Assembly (NCBI GenBank): GCA_934086485.1
Contig: CAKOIF010000012.1
Location: 1-40,072, forward strand
From: an uncultured Bacilli bacterium
Lineage (GTDB): Bacteria; Bacillota_I; Bacilli_A; RF39; UBA660
Direction of reading: 5' to 3'
DNA length: 40,072 bases
Shown: positions 8,823-15,556 of the stretch, piece after piece
Layout of the letters: the number at the start of each line of letters is the position of its first letter
Position numbering within the stretch: position 1 is the stretch's first letter
Made by a program: the position numbers and the translations under genes
Notes under the pieces: model-generated
The model's input: only the letters and a program-made list of their open reading frames with translations
The model's database searches: none
What the model was told of the DNA's origin: nothing

Positions 8823-8851
8823 TTGCTTACTTAGACTTTTATAATTATAAT
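8823..8851 (+). promoter_or_regulatory. Promoter of the 8874-12006 gene set
   Basis: TTGCTT (8823-8828), a 17-base spacer, and TATAAT (8846-8851). The predicted start near 8858 leaves a short leader with SD AGGTAGGTG before ATG 8874. Confidence 0.75.
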
Positions 8852-8873
8852 ATATATTATAGGTAGGTGCTTT

Positions 8874-9956
8874 ATGAAAATTGGAAAATATGATATATCT
8901 AAAAAAAATCTTGTTATAATTGGTGTCGTTTTTCTTATTATTATTGGAGGAACTATTTTACTTACTAAGGGTGGTAGTAAAGGAAAAGGAGTATTTTATA
9001 ATCCAGATAAAAATATTAAAATAGTTAAATCAGAGGCAAGCCAAATAGAATTTGAAGATTTTAGTAATGGTGATATTACTCTTAAAAAGCCAAAGGGATG
9101 GAAAGTCATTACAGCAGGAACTAAAGATCAATATTCAATTAGAGTATATGATCCTAATAATTCTATGTATCAAGTATTTTTGAATTTAAAGACTTCAGGA
9201 TATACAAAATCTGCAGATAGTAAGAAATATTGGCAAGATACTATGCCAAGCAGTCCTATGGCTCAACTACCTTATATAGAAGAAAAAACAACTGAAGGAT
9301 TTTTCAAAATGTATACCGAAATGTGTGAACCTGAAACTACAGATGTAGTCGTTTTACCAATGATAAAGAATTTTCAAATAAGTGAAAATTTAGGAAAAAG
9401 TGTTTTTGGTGGAGACATACTAAGAGCAACATTTAAAGATGTAAATGGTAAAGAAGGGGAAGGAATATTTACGGCTTATGTATTTGATCCAGGACCTTAT
9501 TATATTTATGAACATGTTTATTATGGTAAACAAATAGATATGTATTATTTAAATGTATATGATACAATTATGATTACAACCCCCAAAGATAAGTTTATTG
9601 ATTGGGAAGAAACATTAACTACTATTTTTAGCTCACTTACATTTACAGATTCTTTTATTAATGAATTTAATAAAGTACAAACTGAAGGAATGAAAAACTT
9701 TAATAAAATTAGAGAAATCGGTAACGAGATAAGTGATGGAATAATGGATTCTTGGAATAAGAGAAACGCATCCTTTGATATAATGAGTCAAAAACAAAGC
9801 GATGCAATACTTGGGTATGAAAGAGTTTATGATACAGAAACTAATGAAATATACAAAGCATATAATGGATTTACTGATGATTATGATGGTGAAAGATATA
9901 AATCTATAACTGATGATATGTACTCAAAAAAGACAAGTGGATATATAGAAAAATAG
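8874..9956 (+). CDS. Single-pass envelope protein, paralogue 1
   Basis: 360 residues: a short cytoplasmic start (MKIGKYDISKKN), one transmembrane helix at about 13-31 (LVIIGVVFLIIIGGTILLT), then an extracellular domain. The outer part begins FYNPDKNIKIVKSEASQIEFEDF and ends in an almost invariant about 75-residue module (SDGIMDSWNKRN ... SITDDMYSKKTSGYIEK). It is paralogous over its whole length to the next gene, with the strongest identity in the last 90 residues. I do not recognise an enzymatic motif. It is first in a probable operon with the genes at 9987 and 11068. Confidence 0.7.
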   Translation: MKIGKYDISKKNLVIIGVVFLIIIGGTILLTKGGSKGKGVFYNPDKNIKIVKSEASQIEFEDFSNGDITLKKPKGWKVITAGTKDQYSIRVYDPNNSMYQVFLNLKTSGYTKSADSKKYWQDTMPSSPMAQLPYIEEKTTEGFFKMYTEMCEPETTDVVVLPMIKNFQISENLGKSVFGGDILRATFKDVNGKEGEGIFTAYVFDPGPYYIYEHVYYGKQIDMYYLNVYDTIMITTPKDKFIDWEETLTTIFSSLTFTDSFINEFNKVQTEGMKNFNKIREIGNEISDGIMDSWNKRNASFDIMSQKQSDAILGYERVYDTETNEIYKAYNGFTDDYDGERYKSITDDMYSKKTSGYIEK

Positions 9957-9986
9957 ATATTATAAAGAAAGGAAACGTGAGATTTT

Positions 9987-11060
9987 ATGAAAATTGGAAA
10001 ATATGATATTTCTAAAAAAAATGTGATGATAATTGGTGGTGCTATTCTTGTACTTGTTATAGGAATTATTTTATTAACTAAAAAAGATGGAAAAATATTT
10101 TATAATCCTGATGCAAATATAAAGATAGTTAAATCTGAGGCTAGTCAAATTGAATTCGAAGATTATAAAACTAATGAATTTTCTATTAAAAAACCTAAAG
10201 GTTGGAAAGTCGATACTCTTGGAGATTATATTCATTACACAATTAAAGTATATGATCCAAATAATCCTACATATCAATTTTTCTTTAATATGAAAACCGA
10301 AGGATATAATAAATCTGAGGATGCTAAAAGGTGGCAACAAAAATATTATCCAAATAACCCATTTGCTAAAACTAGTGTAATTGCTACAAAAGATACTGAA
10401 GGTTTTTATAAAATATTTAATGATATGGGGCCATTAAATAATACGGCATCATTTACTTTTCCTGTTTTAACTGACTTTACTGTAAGTGAAAATTTAGGTA
10501 AAGGTACTTTAGGTGGAGATATGTTAAGAGCCACATTTAAAGATTCAAATGGCAAAGATGGAGAAGGAATATTTACGGCTTATGTATATGATCCGGGACC
10601 ATATTATGTTAATGAAAATATTATATCTGGTAAACAAATTGATATTCAATATTTAAATGTGTATGATGCAATTTTTATTACAACACCAAAAGATGAATTT
10701 ATTGATTGGGAAGATATTCTAAATACTATTTGTTCTTCTTTAAACTTTACTGATACATTTATAAATGGATTTAATAAAGAGCAAGACGCTGTTATGAAAA
10801 ATTTTCAGCAAATTAGAGCCATAGGAAATGAAATAAGTGATGGAATAATGGATTCTTGGAATAAAAGAAATACATCCTTTGATATAATGAGTCAAAAACA
10901 AAGTGATGCAACACTTGGTTATGAAAGAGTATATGATACAGAAACTAATGAAATATACAAAGCATATAATGGATTTACTGATGATTATGATGGAGAAAGA
11001 TATAAAAGTATTACGGATGATATGTACTCAAAAAAGACGAGTGGATATATAGAAAAGTAG
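9987..11060 (+). CDS. Single-pass envelope protein, paralogue 2
   Basis: 357 residues with the same plan as its upstream neighbour: an identical N-terminal MKIGKYDISKKN, a membrane helix at about 13-31, and an outer domain with LGGDMLRATFKDSNGKDGEG and the same terminal module. It lacks only a few residues in the juxtamembrane glycine-rich linker. The SD is AAAGGAAACGTGAG, and the gap to the previous stop is 30 bases. The divergent middle (about residues 100-170) against conserved ends suggests two proteins that share partners but differ in a recognition segment. Function unknown. Confidence 0.7.
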   Translation: MKIGKYDISKKNVMIIGGAILVLVIGIILLTKKDGKIFYNPDANIKIVKSEASQIEFEDYKTNEFSIKKPKGWKVDTLGDYIHYTIKVYDPNNPTYQFFFNMKTEGYNKSEDAKRWQQKYYPNNPFAKTSVIATKDTEGFYKIFNDMGPLNNTASFTFPVLTDFTVSENLGKGTLGGDMLRATFKDSNGKDGEGIFTAYVYDPGPYYVNENIISGKQIDIQYLNVYDAIFITTPKDEFIDWEDILNTICSSLNFTDTFINGFNKEQDAVMKNFQQIRAIGNEISDGIMDSWNKRNTSFDIMSQKQSDATLGYERVYDTETNEIYKAYNGFTDDYDGERYKSITDDMYSKKTSGYIEK

Positions 11061-11067
11061 GTTTTAG

Positions 11068-12006
11068 ATGAAAAATAAAAAAGTATTAATATATGCTGGT
11101 ATAGTAGTTATTATTTTGACTATTATTATAATTATTGTTGCTATTAAAAGTAATAAACCAATGCCAATTAATAATGTAGTAGTAAATAATACCACAGTTG
11201 CAAAAACTTTAGTGGAAAACTTAAAACAAAAAGATTCTAATAAAAATTATTTTAAATTAAATGATGGTAAGTTTTTAAATGAGGATACATCCTTTAGTAA
11301 ATATTCATTTATAAATGATAATTCTATTTATATTTTTAATCCTAATAAACTTGATGAAGGAGAGTTTGTGTATAAAAAAGTGTATGATGTTGATAAAAAT
11401 ATTAAAGTTATGAATATTGCTCCAAACTCTGGAAGTGATATTCTATTTTATGACTATAATGATACATTATATACATTACATGATAATAATACTGATAATA
11501 AGGTTAGAGATAGTTATGATATATATTTAAATGCTAACTATAGTTTAAGTGATTATCTAAAATGGGAATATTCTACGCAGTTTCTTGGAAAGAAAATCGA
11601 TTATGATTTTATGTCAAATTATGTTTATGTAAAAGATAATGTTTTATATAGTAAAAACTATGGAAATGAAAAATATCCAAATATTGAGAAAGTAAGTGGT
11701 AATTATGAAGGAGAAAAAGTAATTAGAATTTATAATGAAAGAATACTTAAAACTGATAAAGGGTTTTATGAAATAATGAGTTATTTTGATACTAAAGAAA
11801 ATAAAACAGTTACCACTACAGTAAAAATTAATATGTTAACTAAATATTATGATGAAGTATTAACATTTACTTATAAATATGTCATTTTAAAGGATTTAAC
11901 TATTATACCTATAAATGATGTTATGGAAAATAGAGTAAGAGATTATTCATATGACTATTTCTTAAGTGGATTTAATTATGAAAGTGAAGTTAGATACGAA
12001 GAATAA
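11068..12006 (+). CDS. Single-pass envelope protein of unknown function
   Basis: 312 residues. Residues about 5-27 are a membrane helix (VLIYAGIVVIILTIIIIIVA) after a short Lys-rich start. The rest is hydrophilic, rich in Asn, Tyr and Asp, and looks like a beta-rich extracellular domain. No known motif was seen. It starts 8 bases after the previous stop, so it is very probably translated from the same transcript. A strong terminator follows. Confidence 0.65.
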   Translation: MKNKKVLIYAGIVVIILTIIIIIVAIKSNKPMPINNVVVNNTTVAKTLVENLKQKDSNKNYFKLNDGKFLNEDTSFSKYSFINDNSIYIFNPNKLDEGEFVYKKVYDVDKNIKVMNIAPNSGSDILFYDYNDTLYTLHDNNTDNKVRDSYDIYLNANYSLSDYLKWEYSTQFLGKKIDYDFMSNYVYVKDNVLYSKNYGNEKYPNIEKVSGNYEGEKVIRIYNERILKTDKGFYEIMSYFDTKENKTVTTTVKINMLTKYYDEVLTFTYKYVILKDLTIIPINDVMENRVRDYSYDYFLSGFNYESEVRYEE

Positions 12007-12027
12007 TACCTTTTTAGGTATTTTTTT
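12005..12027 (+). terminator. Rho-independent terminator
   Basis: AATACCT / AGGTATT stem with loop TTTT, followed by seven T. It begins inside the stop region of the 11068 gene. It belongs to the same stem family as the terminators at 1727 and 4103. Confidence 0.85.
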
Positions 12028-12041
12028 GTTATAATTAATTT

Positions 12042-12686
12042 ATGAAAAAGAAATTATTAATTATTATCATTTTTATATGTTTATTTATTATTTTATATTT
12101 GCTTTATTATTTTAACTATATACCACATAAAAAGTATACTAATAACTATTTTAATATTAAGACTTATATTAGTAATATAGATAAAGATAATGATGGTATT
12201 GATGATCAAACTGATATATTAGATGGTGCAAGAAAATATATATCCACGAAGCCAAAGTATAAAAGTAAATATTATAATACAGGTTATCCAAATGATGGTT
12301 ATGGAGTATGTAGTGATGTAGTTGCTTTTGCTCTTAAAGATGCTGGTTATGATTTACAAAGTCTTGTTAATGAACATATATTAGCAAATAAAGACTTATA
12401 TGATATAGAGGTAGTAGATAAAAATATAGATTTTCGAAGAGTAAAAAATTTAAAGATTTATTTAGATTACAATGCACAAAGTTTAACCACAGATATTAAT
12501 GATATAAAAAAGTGGCAAGGTGGAGATATAGTAGTTTTTAAAAATCATATTGGTATTGTGTCTGATAATAGAAATCGTAAAGGAATTAGTTTTGTTATTC
12601 ATCATGCAAATCCATATCAAAAATATTATGAAGAAGATATATTAGAGTATCATAATGATATAGTGGGTCATTATAGAATTAGTTAA
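12042..12686 (+). CDS. DUF1287 family secreted or membrane-anchored protein
   Basis: 214 residues: an N-terminal hydrophobic helix (about 4-26), a calcium-loop-like DKDNDGIDD segment (about 48-56), then a DUF1287 domain. This is an NlpC/P60-like cysteine-peptidase fold, with C90 in YGVCSDVV, H169 in KNHIGIVSD and a distal HH (HHANPY). Family members are thought to act on cell-wall or other surface substrates; the activity here is not established. No SD is visible. A TATAAT at 12030-12035 puts the expected transcript start almost at the ATG, so the mRNA may be leaderless. Its 3' 165 bases plus stop region are duplicated at 14536. Confidence 0.8.
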   Translation: MKKKLLIIIIFICLFIILYLLYYFNYIPHKKYTNNYFNIKTYISNIDKDNDGIDDQTDILDGARKYISTKPKYKSKYYNTGYPNDGYGVCSDVVAFALKDAGYDLQSLVNEHILANKDLYDIEVVDKNIDFRRVKNLKIYLDYNAQSLTTDINDIKKWQGGDIVVFKNHIGIVSDNRNRKGISFVIHHANPYQKYYEEDILEYHNDIVGHYRIS

Positions 12687-12708
12687 ATTATAATTTAAAA
12701 AGAATATT
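12522..12708 (+). repeat. 187-bp direct repeat, copy 1 (DUF1287 3' end)
   Basis: It aligns without gaps to 14536-14722 with six mismatches (about 97% identity). It covers the last 55 codons of the DUF1287 gene and 22 bases beyond the stop. The block between the two copies contains three short repeats and the AAA/DUF4143 gene. Confidence 0.92.
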
Positions 12709-12791
12709 TAAATTTATATCCATAGTAGATATTTTTTTAGAAAAACTTAATAATGAAGAAAACTTATTTTATATAACTTTATAATTATCTT

Positions 12792-12870
12792 GTCAAAACG
12801 TTAAAAAATGTATACTTTTATGTCGTCAAAACGTTAAATTTAGAACAAAATAACTTGTCAAAACGTTAAA
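12792..12870 (+). promoter_or_regulatory. Three direct repeats upstream of the ATPase gene
   Basis: GTCAAAACGTTAAA occurs exactly at 12792-12805, 12825-12838 and 12857-12870, with starts 33 and 32 bases apart, about three helical turns. Each contains the palindrome AACGTT. The array ends 38 bases before the ATPase start. The same face of the helix would be presented each time, which suits cooperative binding by a regulator. Confidence 0.7.
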
Positions 12871-12907
12871 AAAAGTATAAAATATATATATAGAAAGGGA
12901 TGATAAT

Positions 12908-14257
12908 ATGAATGAAGAAATATATTTCAAAAGGAAGATTTATAACAAATTAGTAGAATGGAAAGAAACTAGTAATGGAACAACTGCACTTTTGATTGAG
13001 GGAGCAAGGCGTATAGGCAAAAGTACAATTGCTGAACAGTTTGCTAAAAATGAGTATGAAGAATACATACTTATTGATTTTAATATTGCGCCAATTGAAA
13101 TAAAAAATTTATTTATTTATGAAAGAAATGACATTGATCTTATTTTACAAAAATTACAATTATTTTATGGAAAAGTATTACCCGTAAGAAAATCAGTGAT
13201 TATTTTTGATGAGGTTCAATTTTGTCCTGAAGCAAGATCTCTTATTAAATATTTGGTTGCTGATGGAAGATATGATTATTTGGAAACTGGTTCATTAATT
13301 TCAATTAAAAAGAATGTTCAAAATATAATTATTCCTTCAGAAGAAAAGAAAATTAATATGTATCCTTTAGATTTTGAGGAGTTTTTATGGGCACTTGGTG
13401 ATGTAAATACTATACCTTTTTTAAAACAATGTTTTGATACTAAAAGTAAAGTTGATATTGCACATAATCCTATAATGAAAAAATTTAGAACTTATATTTT
13501 AGTTGGCGGTATGCCCCAGGCGATTGTTGAATATATAAAAACAAAAAGTTTTGATAAGGTTGATGATAAAAAAAGAGACATATTATCTTTATATCAAGAA
13601 GATATTAATAAATATGGTGATAATAGTAAGAAAATATTAAGTATGTATCAAAATATTCCTGGGCAACTATCAAACGGAAGTAAAAAATATAAAATTACGG
13701 CAATTGATAAACTAGCAAGAAATCAAAATTATGAAGAAGAATTGACTTGGTTGGGTGAAGCAAAAATTATTAACCTATGTAATAATGTTACTGATCCAAG
13801 TGTTGGGCTTGCTCTTACTAAAGACGATAATCATTATAAATGCTACCAATCTGATGTTGGACTTTTGGTTACACAAGCATTTATTAATAAACCTTTTGTA
13901 GATAACGAAATATATAAGGCTATACTTTTTGATAAATTAAATGTTAATGAGGGAATGATAATGGAAAATTATGTTGCACAAACACTTAAGTCAAAAGGTT
14001 ATGAATTGTTTTATTATTCTAAAAATGATAATGATGTTATAGAAAACAATATGGAAGTTGATTTTATTATAGTTCAAGATAAAAAATTAAATCCAATTGA
14101 AGTAAAATCTGGAAATTACAACAAGCATACTTCAATTGATAGATTTAAAGATAAATTTAAAAAAAGTGTTGGAACTAGATATGTTCTTCATACAAAAGAT
14201 TTAAAAGTTGAAGGCGATATTGTTTATTTACCATTATATATGGCTATATTTTTATAA
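12908..14257 (+). CDS. AAA_14/DUF4143 family ATPase
   Basis: 449 residues. Walker A is EGARRIGKST (31-40) and Walker B SVIIFDEVQ (96-104); LIDFN follows the ATP site as in AAA_14 proteins. The C-terminal DUF4143 domain carries a PD-(D/E)xK-like core: EVDFII (about 383-388) and IEVKSG (about 397-402). The family is widespread and often mobile, and its role is not settled; a nucleic-acid or defence-related role has been suggested. It has full family length and no frameshift. The SD is GAAAGGGATGATAAT. It lies alone between duplicated DUF1287 ends and behind three direct repeats, so the gene may have arrived as a unit. Confidence 0.88.
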   Translation: MNEEIYFKRKIYNKLVEWKETSNGTTALLIEGARRIGKSTIAEQFAKNEYEEYILIDFNIAPIEIKNLFIYERNDIDLILQKLQLFYGKVLPVRKSVIIFDEVQFCPEARSLIKYLVADGRYDYLETGSLISIKKNVQNIIIPSEEKKINMYPLDFEEFLWALGDVNTIPFLKQCFDTKSKVDIAHNPIMKKFRTYILVGGMPQAIVEYIKTKSFDKVDDKKRDILSLYQEDINKYGDNSKKILSMYQNIPGQLSNGSKKYKITAIDKLARNQNYEEELTWLGEAKIINLCNNVTDPSVGLALTKDDNHYKCYQSDVGLLVTQAFINKPFVDNEIYKAILFDKLNVNEGMIMENYVAQTLKSKGYELFYYSKNDNDVIENNMEVDFIIVQDKKLNPIEVKSGNYNKHTSIDRFKDKFKKSVGTRYVLHTKDLKVEGDIVYLPLYMAIFL

Positions 14258-14265
14258 TTTTAGAG

Positions 14266-14299
14266 CTGTTGAAAAATTAAAATATTAATTTTTCTTCAG
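14266..14299 (+). terminator. Inverted repeat after the ATPase gene, probable terminator
   Basis: 15-base arms (14266-14280 and 14285-14299) pair with two mismatches; the inner ten base pairs are perfect. Nine bases separate it from the ATPase stop. The T-run after it is poor. The following 14300-14442 holds no gene that I can support. Confidence 0.55.
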
Positions 14300-14442
14300 T
14301 CTCTTTTCTTTTGTTTTACACTTGAAAAGGGTTCTATTAGTAAGGTACTTGACGTATTCTAACAATTTTTTAAAAATTTATTTTTTTTTATTTAATGAAT
14401 TATAATATCCTTTAAAAATAATTTTAGCATATTAATATTATT

Positions 14443-14700
14443 ATGAATGAAACATTATTTAAAGTTTATCATAATTCATATTTTGTTTTATTTGTTCAAA
14501 GCACACTCAATTTGAATAATTCAATTAATTTAGAAGGAGACATAGTAGTTTTTAAAAATCATATTAGTATTGTGTCAGATAATAGAAATCATAAAGGAAT
14601 TAGTTTTGTTATTCATCATGCAAATCCATATCAAAAGTATTATGAAGAAGATATATTAGAGTATCATAATGATATAGTGGGTCATTATAGAGTTAGTTAA
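14443..14700 (+). pseudogene. DUF1287 gene fragment (3' end only)
   Basis: From 14536 the sequence repeats the end of the 12042 gene (GDIVVFKNHISIVSDNRNH onward, ending GHYRVS). The His-containing end of the domain is present but the catalytic Cys half is missing. The first 31 codons from ATG 14443 are unrelated to the family and have no SD. It is a non-functional duplicate unless the short product is used for something else. Confidence 0.8.
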
Positions 14701-14722
14701 ATTATAATTTAAAAAGAATATT
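14536..14722 (+). repeat. 187-bp direct repeat, copy 2
   Basis: Counterpart of 12522-12708 (offset 2014 bases, six mismatches, no gaps). The repeats end at the same position 22 bases after the stop. Confidence 0.92.
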
Positions 14723-14741
14723 ATACGTTTTAAATAAATGT

Positions 14742-14772
14742 AAAAAAAAGACCAACCAAAAAATAGGTTGGT
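14742..14772 (-). terminator. Terminator of the carD-like gene
   Basis: Read on the minus strand, AACC-type arms (ACCAACC at 14751-14757 with GGTTGGT at 14766-14772) form a 7-bp stem followed by CTTTTTTTA. It starts immediately after the carD stop. Confidence 0.85.
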
Positions 14773-15237
14773 TTACTTATTTACTATTTTAAAGATATAT
14801 TCCTTTATGTTTTCTATAGTTTCATTTAATGATATCGATAATTCATTATATAGATATTTTTCTGCAAGATTAAAGTATTTATCATCCTTATCACTTATTT
14901 TCTTTTTATTATTAATTCTATTTTCATTTCTTAAATAAGTTGTTTTAATAATTTTAACAAGATTTTCGTGATTATCAGTATTTAACAATTCTTTATATTG
15001 AGTTTCTACATTCTTTTCATTAATATCTGTTATAGGTGATATATTTGGTATTTTTTCTATTAGAATTTTTGCTTTTTCACTAGAAATTATCTTTCTTAAA
15101 AGATTACTATTTACTGGAATATTAATTATTAATGATTCATCATCTATTGGAGTCATTATATAAAATTTATTATCTTTAAGACTTTTAATTTTACATACAT
15201 TATGCCTATATATTACATAGTCATTTATCTTATACAT
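14773..15237 (-). CDS. CarD/CdnL-like RNA polymerase-binding regulator
   Basis: 154 residues. The N-terminal domain (about 1-60) has the CarD/TRCF-type RNA polymerase-interaction Tudor fold: MYKINDYVIYRHNVCKIKSL, matching the family's 'GDxVxYxxxGvxxI' pattern. The C-terminal about 95 residues are helical (ERN..-type helices with NLAEKYLYNELSISLNETI), as in CarD domains that touch promoter DNA near the -10 element. Such proteins stabilise open complexes. SD is GGAGGCAC on the minus strand. A TTGAAA-17-TAATAT promoter on the minus strand (15436-15464) lies within the putative invertible segment and could drive this gene in the present orientation. Confidence 0.8.
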   Translation of the reverse strand: MYKINDYVIYRHNVCKIKSLKDNKFYIMTPIDDESLIINIPVNSNLLRKIISSEKAKILIEKIPNISPITDINEKNVETQYKELLNTDNHENLVKIIKTTYLRNENRINNKKKISDKDDKYFNLAEKYLYNELSISLNETIENIKEYIFKIVNK

Positions 15238-15374
15238 TTAGTGCCTCCCTATATAAATATTTTAACAAAATAAAAAAATTTCGTAAGTTTTTTTTATTAC
15301 AATTTTTTAAAAAAAATTTTTAATAAAAAAAATTATTTAAAAACCTCACAATCCCAGTGTTTACCTAGTTCGCT

Positions 15375-15403
15375 TTTTCGCAAATGTTATACATTTAGGA
15401 AAA
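15375..15403 (+). repeat. Inverted-repeat arm, left, cassette 1
   Basis: It is complementary to 15494-15522 at 28 of 29 positions. It is itself an imperfect dyad: TTTTCGCAAAT, centre GTTATAC, ATTTAGGAAAA. A partial third half-site TTTTTCGCAAAT lies at 15471-15482. Confidence 0.9.
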
Positions 15404-15435
15404 TTTGTTGCTCATTTTACGTATCTTATACCTAA

Positions 15436-15464
15436 ATATTAGCATATTTTTTTAGAGTTTTCAA
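15436..15464 (-). promoter_or_regulatory. Minus-strand promoter inside cassette 1
   Basis: On the minus strand: TTGAAA (15464-15459), a 17-base spacer, TAATAT (15441-15436). In the present orientation it points away from the surface gene and toward carD. After inversion the transcript would start near 15468 and read into the 15557 gene. Confidence 0.65.
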
Positions 15465-15493
15465 TAACCATTTTTCGCAAATTCGAGGTTGCT

Positions 15494-15522
15494 TTTTCCT
15501 AAATGTATAACATTTGAGAAAA
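15494..15522 (-). repeat. Inverted-repeat arm, right, cassette 1
   Basis: Inverted partner of 15375-15403 with a single mismatch. It ends 34 bases before the start codon of the surface gene. Confidence 0.9.
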
Positions 15523-15556
15523 TATGAGTGCCTATTTATGTAGGAATGGAGATAAT

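Larger units (their letters stand above)
15345..15556. promoter_or_regulatory. Putative invertible promoter cassette 1
   Basis: This 212-base cassette precedes the surface-protein gene at 15557. It starts with CTCACA and CCCAGTGTTTACC (15345-15364). Then come a 29-base inverted-repeat arm (15375-15403), about 90 bases containing a minus-strand promoter, the second arm (15494-15522), and a 5' leader with SD. Cassette 2 (22245-22456) has all these parts at exactly the same relative positions. Each arm looks like a tyrosine-recombinase core site: two about 11-base half-sites (TTTTCnnAAAT type) around a 7-base centre (GTTATAC). Inversion would turn the promoter toward the gene. A long RNA or DNA hairpin is the alternative reading. 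No recombinase gene is in the window. Confidence 0.6.

Noticed and set aside
12792..12870. CRISPR array
   Set aside because: Only three 14-base repeats with AT-rich 18-19-base gaps and no cas genes; phased operator repeats fit better.
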